Source of the DNA: Phytoactinopolyspora halotolerans
GTDB taxonomy: Bacteria > Actinomycetota > Actinomycetes > Jiangellales > Jiangellaceae
Assembly: GCF_010550675.1 (NCBI RefSeq)
Contig: NZ_JAAGOA010000001.1
Coordinates: 455,334-519,333 of the forward strand
DNA length: 64,000 bases
Direction: 5' to 3'
The position numbers and the translations under genes are program-made. The notes below the pieces were generated by a model, which saw nothing but the letters and a program-made list of their open reading frames with translations, was not told the DNA's origin and ran no database searches. Shown in pieces: positions 61,780 through 64,000 of this stretch; positions within the stretch are counted from its first letter, which is position 1; the number at the start of each line of letters is the position of its first letter.

Positions 61780-61790
61780 CCTATTGTGCC
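61780..61790. promoter_or_regulatory. ACCTATTGTGC motif shared with the transporter promoter
   Basis: Identical 11-mer to 48983-48993. In both places an ATTTT precedes it by 7 or 8 nt. Lies about 50 bp upstream of the regulator start, where autoregulation would act. Confidence 0.5.
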
Positions 61791-61945
61791 GTTCAGGGCT
61801 GTCCGTTCGGCCGGAGGTGGCGGCCACGTGCGAGAACGGGCTTGATCCGACTAGCGTACTGACGCCGACCGTCGCCGGGGTAGGTCTGAGCGGATTAGGG
61901 CAGCCTGAACAACGTACGGAAAACCGAAGCTGGGACGATGCGGAT

Positions 61946-62581
61946 ATGCGGCTTGATCACGTCTCTTATGCGGCCGGACCGGATGGGCTGGATGCGACCG
62001 CCCAGCGGCTGGCAGACCGGCTCGGCGTCGAATTCGTCGACGGCGGCTTGCACCCTCGCTTCGGCACGCGGAACCGGGTACTCCCGCTCATCGGAGGTCA
62101 CTACGTCGAGGTGGTGGCGGTTCTGGACCACCCGGCGGCCGATCGTGTTCCGTTCGGTCAGGCGGTGAAGGCACGCTCGGAGATGGGCGGCGGCTGGCTC
62201 GGCTGGGTCGTCGCCGTGGATGACCTGAGCGCGGTGGAGCGGCGGCTGGAGCGGCCGGCCGTGCAGGGGAACCGGAAGCGGCCGGACGGCGTCGAGCTGT
62301 TGTGGAAGCAGATCGGCGTGAAGGGCCTGATCAACGATCCGCAACTGCCGTTCTTCGTGCGCTGGGAGTCGGACCCGGGACACCATCCGTCGGTGGGCGG
62401 GCATGATGTGCAGCTGGTGGGGCTGGAGATCGCCGGCGACCCGCACCGGGTGGCCCAGTGGCTGGGCGAACCGGAATCGCACCCGCTGGAGGACGTCAAC
62501 GTGGTGTGGAGCAACGTCAACGGCCAGCCCGGCCTGCAGGCGGTCAACTTCCTCACCCCCTCCGGCCTCGTCACCCTCTAG
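61946..62581 (+). CDS. VOC-family (glyoxalase-like) protein
   Basis: 211 residues from ATG 61946. MRLDHVSYAAGPDGLDATAQRLADRLGVEF is a beta-alpha-beta-beta module with the first His, and GGHYVEVVAVLDHPAADR carries a second acidic ligand. Then GGGWLGWVVAVDD and HPSVGGHDVQLVGLEIAG. Matches the Glyoxalase-like (PF13468-type) group of unknown substrate. The first 19 codons follow a weak ribosome-binding region. The gene ends 8 bp before the left terminus of the mobile cassette. Confidence 0.85.
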   Translation: MRLDHVSYAAGPDGLDATAQRLADRLGVEFVDGGLHPRFGTRNRVLPLIGGHYVEVVAVLDHPAADRVPFGQAVKARSEMGGGWLGWVVAVDDLSAVERRLERPAVQGNRKRPDGVELLWKQIGVKGLINDPQLPFFVRWESDPGHHPSVGGHDVQLVGLEIAGDPHRVAQWLGEPESHPLEDVNVVWSNVNGQPGLQAVNFLTPSGLVTL

Positions 62582-62588
62582 CCCTCCC

Positions 62589-62663
62589 GCCCTAAATGAT
62601 CATGTGAAGTGGGTTTTCTCGTGCTCTACCAGGTCTGCAGCCCTGGTAGAGCACGAGAAGACC
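62589..62663 (+). repeat. left 75-bp terminal repeat of the cassette
   Basis: Outer arm GCCCTAAATGATCATGTG continuing AAGTGGG, then a hairpin with perfect 18-bp arms TTCTCGTGCTCTACCAGG (62616-62633) and its complement (62642-62659) around TCTGCAGC. It then ends in ACC. The outward-facing arm has no partner on the gene side, which distinguishes it from the 8761 copy. Confidence 0.9.
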
Positions 62664-62693
62664 TGGTACGGCGCCACGGTGACCGGCGGCACG

Positions 62694-62734
62694 TTATCCA
62701 CAGCCATGTCTCCCGCGACCCCTACTTATCCACA
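62694..62734 (+). promoter_or_regulatory. pair of DnaA-box-like 9-mers
   Basis: TTATCCACA occurs at 62694-62702 and again at 62726-62734 in the same orientation with 32-bp periodicity. Each matches the consensus TTATNCACA exactly. They lie between the left hairpin and the AbiEi-like start. I noticed no other exact copy in the window. Confidence 0.7.
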
Positions 62735-62785
62735 AATGCGGGTGCGGGCTTTCGTTCCGTTGCTCCGGCGACGAAGATCGCCCAC

Positions 62786-63763
62786 GTGGACGCACTCCTG
62801 CAGGCAAGAGCCGCTCAACAGCACCATGTCGTGTACCGTCCGCAACTGCTCGACGCCGGATACACGGACGACGAGATCGGGCGACGCCGACGAGCCGGCG
62901 AATGGGTAACCGTTCGACGCGGAGCGTACATGGAAGCTGACCTTTGGGAGTCCCTCGATGAGGTGGCAAGGCATCGTGCGAGGGCGGCGGCGGTCGTGCA
63001 TCAGTTGAAGGTGCCGGCCGTGCCGAGCCACGTCACGGCCGCCGCCCTGCTGGACCTGCCACTCTGGGGAGTGGACCTGTCGATGGTCCATGTGACCCGT
63101 GCCGATCTGCACGCGTCCCGCGTCGAAGCAGGCGTCGTGCACCACGCCGCAGGTTTGAACGACGACGAACTCTGCGACGTCGACGGGGTGACGGTCACCG
63201 GACCGGAACGCACCGCCGTCGACGTCGCGCGGCATGTACCGTTCGAGGCCGCCGTCGTCGTCGCCGATGGTGCGCTCCGTCGTACCGGGAACGACCGTGA
63301 GCGCCTACTCGCGGTGATGGATCGCATGCGGACGTGGCAAGGAGCCCGCGCCGCCGGAAGGGTGGTGGCATTCGCCGACGGCGGGTCGGAATCCGTCGGT
63401 GAGTCGCGGGCCCGGGTACAGTTCGAACGGATCGGCCTGCCGACTCCGCGGTTGCAGGCGGAGATCCTCGGGGCGGACGGCGAGCTCTATCGCGCGGATT
63501 TCCTCTTCGAGGAGGAGAACACACTGGGTGAGTTCGACGGGCGAGCGAAGTACCAGCGTTACCTTGAGCCGGATGAGGAGCCCGCCGACGTGGTGTGGCG
63601 GGAGAAACGGCGCGAAGATGCCCTACGTGGCATGGGCTATGGCGTCGTCCGGCTCACGTGGGCCGACCTCCGTCGTGATGCGATCGTCAGGGAGCGATTC
63701 ATGGCGGCGTTCGGGCGGGGCGAGGCCGGGCGACGGCGCGCGGCGACGCGGCCGGAGGGGTAG
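62786..63763 (+). CDS. AbiEi-type N-terminus fused to a PD-(D/E)XK-like nuclease domain
   Basis: 325 residues from GTG 62786. The N-terminal part, VDALLQARAAQQHHVVYRPQLLDAGYTDDEIGRRRRAGEWVTVRRGAYM, is the winged-helix head of the AbiEi antitoxin family; PSHVTAAALLDLPLWGVD follows. The C-terminal third has an endonuclease-like pattern: Glu in SVGESRARVQFE, Asp in YRADFLFEEEN, EFDGRAKYQRY with the E-x-K-like pair, and RREDALRGMGYGVVRLTW, reminiscent of DUF559/VSR-fold proteins. No AbiEii nucleotidyltransferase toxin is adjacent, so it is not a standard type IV toxin-antitoxin pair. It is the only gene inside the cassette and could be its mobility or defence factor. Confidence 0.82.
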   Translation: MDALLQARAAQQHHVVYRPQLLDAGYTDDEIGRRRRAGEWVTVRRGAYMEADLWESLDEVARHRARAAAVVHQLKVPAVPSHVTAAALLDLPLWGVDLSMVHVTRADLHASRVEAGVVHHAAGLNDDELCDVDGVTVTGPERTAVDVARHVPFEAAVVVADGALRRTGNDRERLLAVMDRMRTWQGARAAGRVVAFADGGSESVGESRARVQFERIGLPTPRLQAEILGADGELYRADFLFEEENTLGEFDGRAKYQRYLEPDEEPADVVWREKRREDALRGMGYGVVRLTWADLRRDAIVRERFMAAFGRGEAGRRRAATRPEG

Positions 63764-63801
63764 CGCGTGCTCGCCCGATAGGGTAACCGCCCGCGCTAAG
63801 A

Positions 63802-63876
63802 GGTTTTCTCGTGCACCACCAGGACTGCAGACATGGTGGTGCACGAGGAAACCCACTTCACATGATCATTTGGGGC
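63802..63876 (-). repeat. right 75-bp terminal repeat of the cassette
   Basis: Reverse complement aligns with the left terminus over the full 75 nt with nine mismatches. Hairpin TTTTCTCGTGCACCACCA with its near-complement GGTGGTGCACGAGGAAA around CTGCAG, then the outer arm CCCACTTCACATGATCATTT and GGGGC. The expected TAGGGC end reads TGGGGC and runs directly into GGCTCTCCGTCC. Confidence 0.9.
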
Positions 63877-63896
63877 TCTCCGTCCCGATCCGTGGG

Positions 63897-64000
63897 TTAG
63901 CGGCCGGGGAGGGCGGGGCGGTATCCGCCGAGGGCGAGCATGGCCAGGGCGATGAGGGCGTGGGGGTCTTTGAAGCCGTAGGCGGTGCGGGTGATGACGC
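63897..64000 (-). CDS. ISL3-family transposase, C-terminal end (partial)
   Basis: The frame ends at TAA 63899-63897 on the minus strand and runs off the right edge. The visible 33 residues read VITRTAYGFKDPHALIALAM then LALGGYRPALPGR, the typical extreme C-terminus of ISL3 transposases. GGCTCTCCGTCC starting at about 63874 is a plausible ISL3-like terminal inverted repeat (these often start GGCTCTTC). If so, the insertion sequence abuts or overlaps the last bases of the right cassette terminus. Confidence 0.7.
   Translation of the reverse strand, partial: VITRTAYGFKDPHALIALAMLALGGYRPALPGR

Larger units (their letters stand above)
62589..63876. mobile_element. putative 1288-bp mobile cassette with 75-bp hairpin-containing termini
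   Basis: The cassette is bounded by inverted 75-bp repeats (66 of 75 identical). It carries one gene on the plus strand, a PD-(D/E)XK-like AbiEi-type protein, and two DnaA-box 9-mers. No transposase ORF is present inside. A cargo-less 98-bp derivative occurs at 8761-8858. Mobility is inferred from the repeat structure; target-site duplications cannot be defined because the flanks differ and an ISL3-type end abuts the right side. Confidence 0.6.

Noticed and set aside
60419..61945. Upstream 509 codons of the frame that ends in the glyoxalase-like gene
   Set aside because: They are antisense to the regulator gene; only the part from ATG 61946 is family-like.
62786..63763. Complete type IV AbiE toxin-antitoxin pair
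   Set aside because: No AbiEii nucleotidyltransferase gene lies next to it; only the AbiEi-like head is present.

Overview
The window is high-GC DNA (roughly 70 percent by eye) with strongly GC-biased third codon positions, many GTG starts, GTGA stop/start overlaps and several probable leaderless genes. Gene content and order are those of a Gram-positive actinobacterium. Markers include a DtxR/IdeR regulator with every metal-ligand residue, the MRF-rpmB-rpmG-rpsN zinc-starvation block, a HAIR (HspR) operator, DUF3027, DUF2530, a HelR-type helicase and an actinobacterial XPB helicase. I cannot fix the genus from sequence alone. A Streptomyces/Mycobacterium-like core gene order is visible (pdxH<>citA-serC; MFS-marR-DUF2530<>NCS2; MFS<>DUF3027; XPB and its partner).

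Layout. 1-10.7 kb: SNF2 helicase with SWIM partner, cutC, membrane acyltransferase, HD hydrolase, dtxR, an orphan ParA pair, nagA and a hotdog-like protein. 10.7-11.1 kb: no conventional gene, but a promoter, a 12-codon ORF with an extended anti-16S leader, and strong nested stems. 11-25 kb: pdxH, citA, serC, thpR, MFS/marR, DUF2530, purine permease, a sacsin-like ATPase and a HipA-like/DUF3037 pair. 25-38 kb: cold-shock protein, MFS/DUF3027, HAD phosphatase, the helicase-associated protein, an LCP enzyme, XPB, HelR and an acetyltransferase. 38-43 kb: Hsp20 under a HAIR site, an NYN protein with a rebuilt N-terminus, then the zinc-starvation locus with three Zur-like boxes. 43-46.5 kb: thiamine genes thiO-thiS-thiG behind a TPP riboswitch, with thiE divergent. 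46.6-61.7 kb: an accessory catabolic or biosynthetic region. It holds an aldolase-family protein, an epimerase, a binding-protein-dependent ABC transporter, two Tat-exported beta-propellers, a DegT aminotransferase, a deacetylase-like protein and a regulator. 61.9-64 kb: a glyoxalase-fold protein, then a putative mobile cassette and the end of an ISL3-type transposase.

Most striking signal. The AbiEi/nuclease-like gene at 62786-63763 lies between two 75-bp inverted terminal repeats (62589-62663 and 63802-63876). Each has an outer arm plus an internal hairpin, and 66 of 75 positions match. A third copy at 8761-8858 has one hairpin with both outer arms. That is the product expected if the two hairpins recombined and the cargo was lost. 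Two exact DnaA-box 9-mers lie inside the cassette upstream of its gene. A second palindrome family forms an extended P3 arm of the TPP riboswitch.

How parts may work together. DtxR (iron), Zur-like boxes (zinc) and CutC (copper) form a metal-response theme. Zinc starvation would switch the ribosome to cysteine-poor L28, L33 and S14 and recruit a hibernation factor through MRF. In the accessory region, the transporter operon and the regulator gene share the 11-mer ACCTATTGTGC in their upstream regions, suggesting a common operator.
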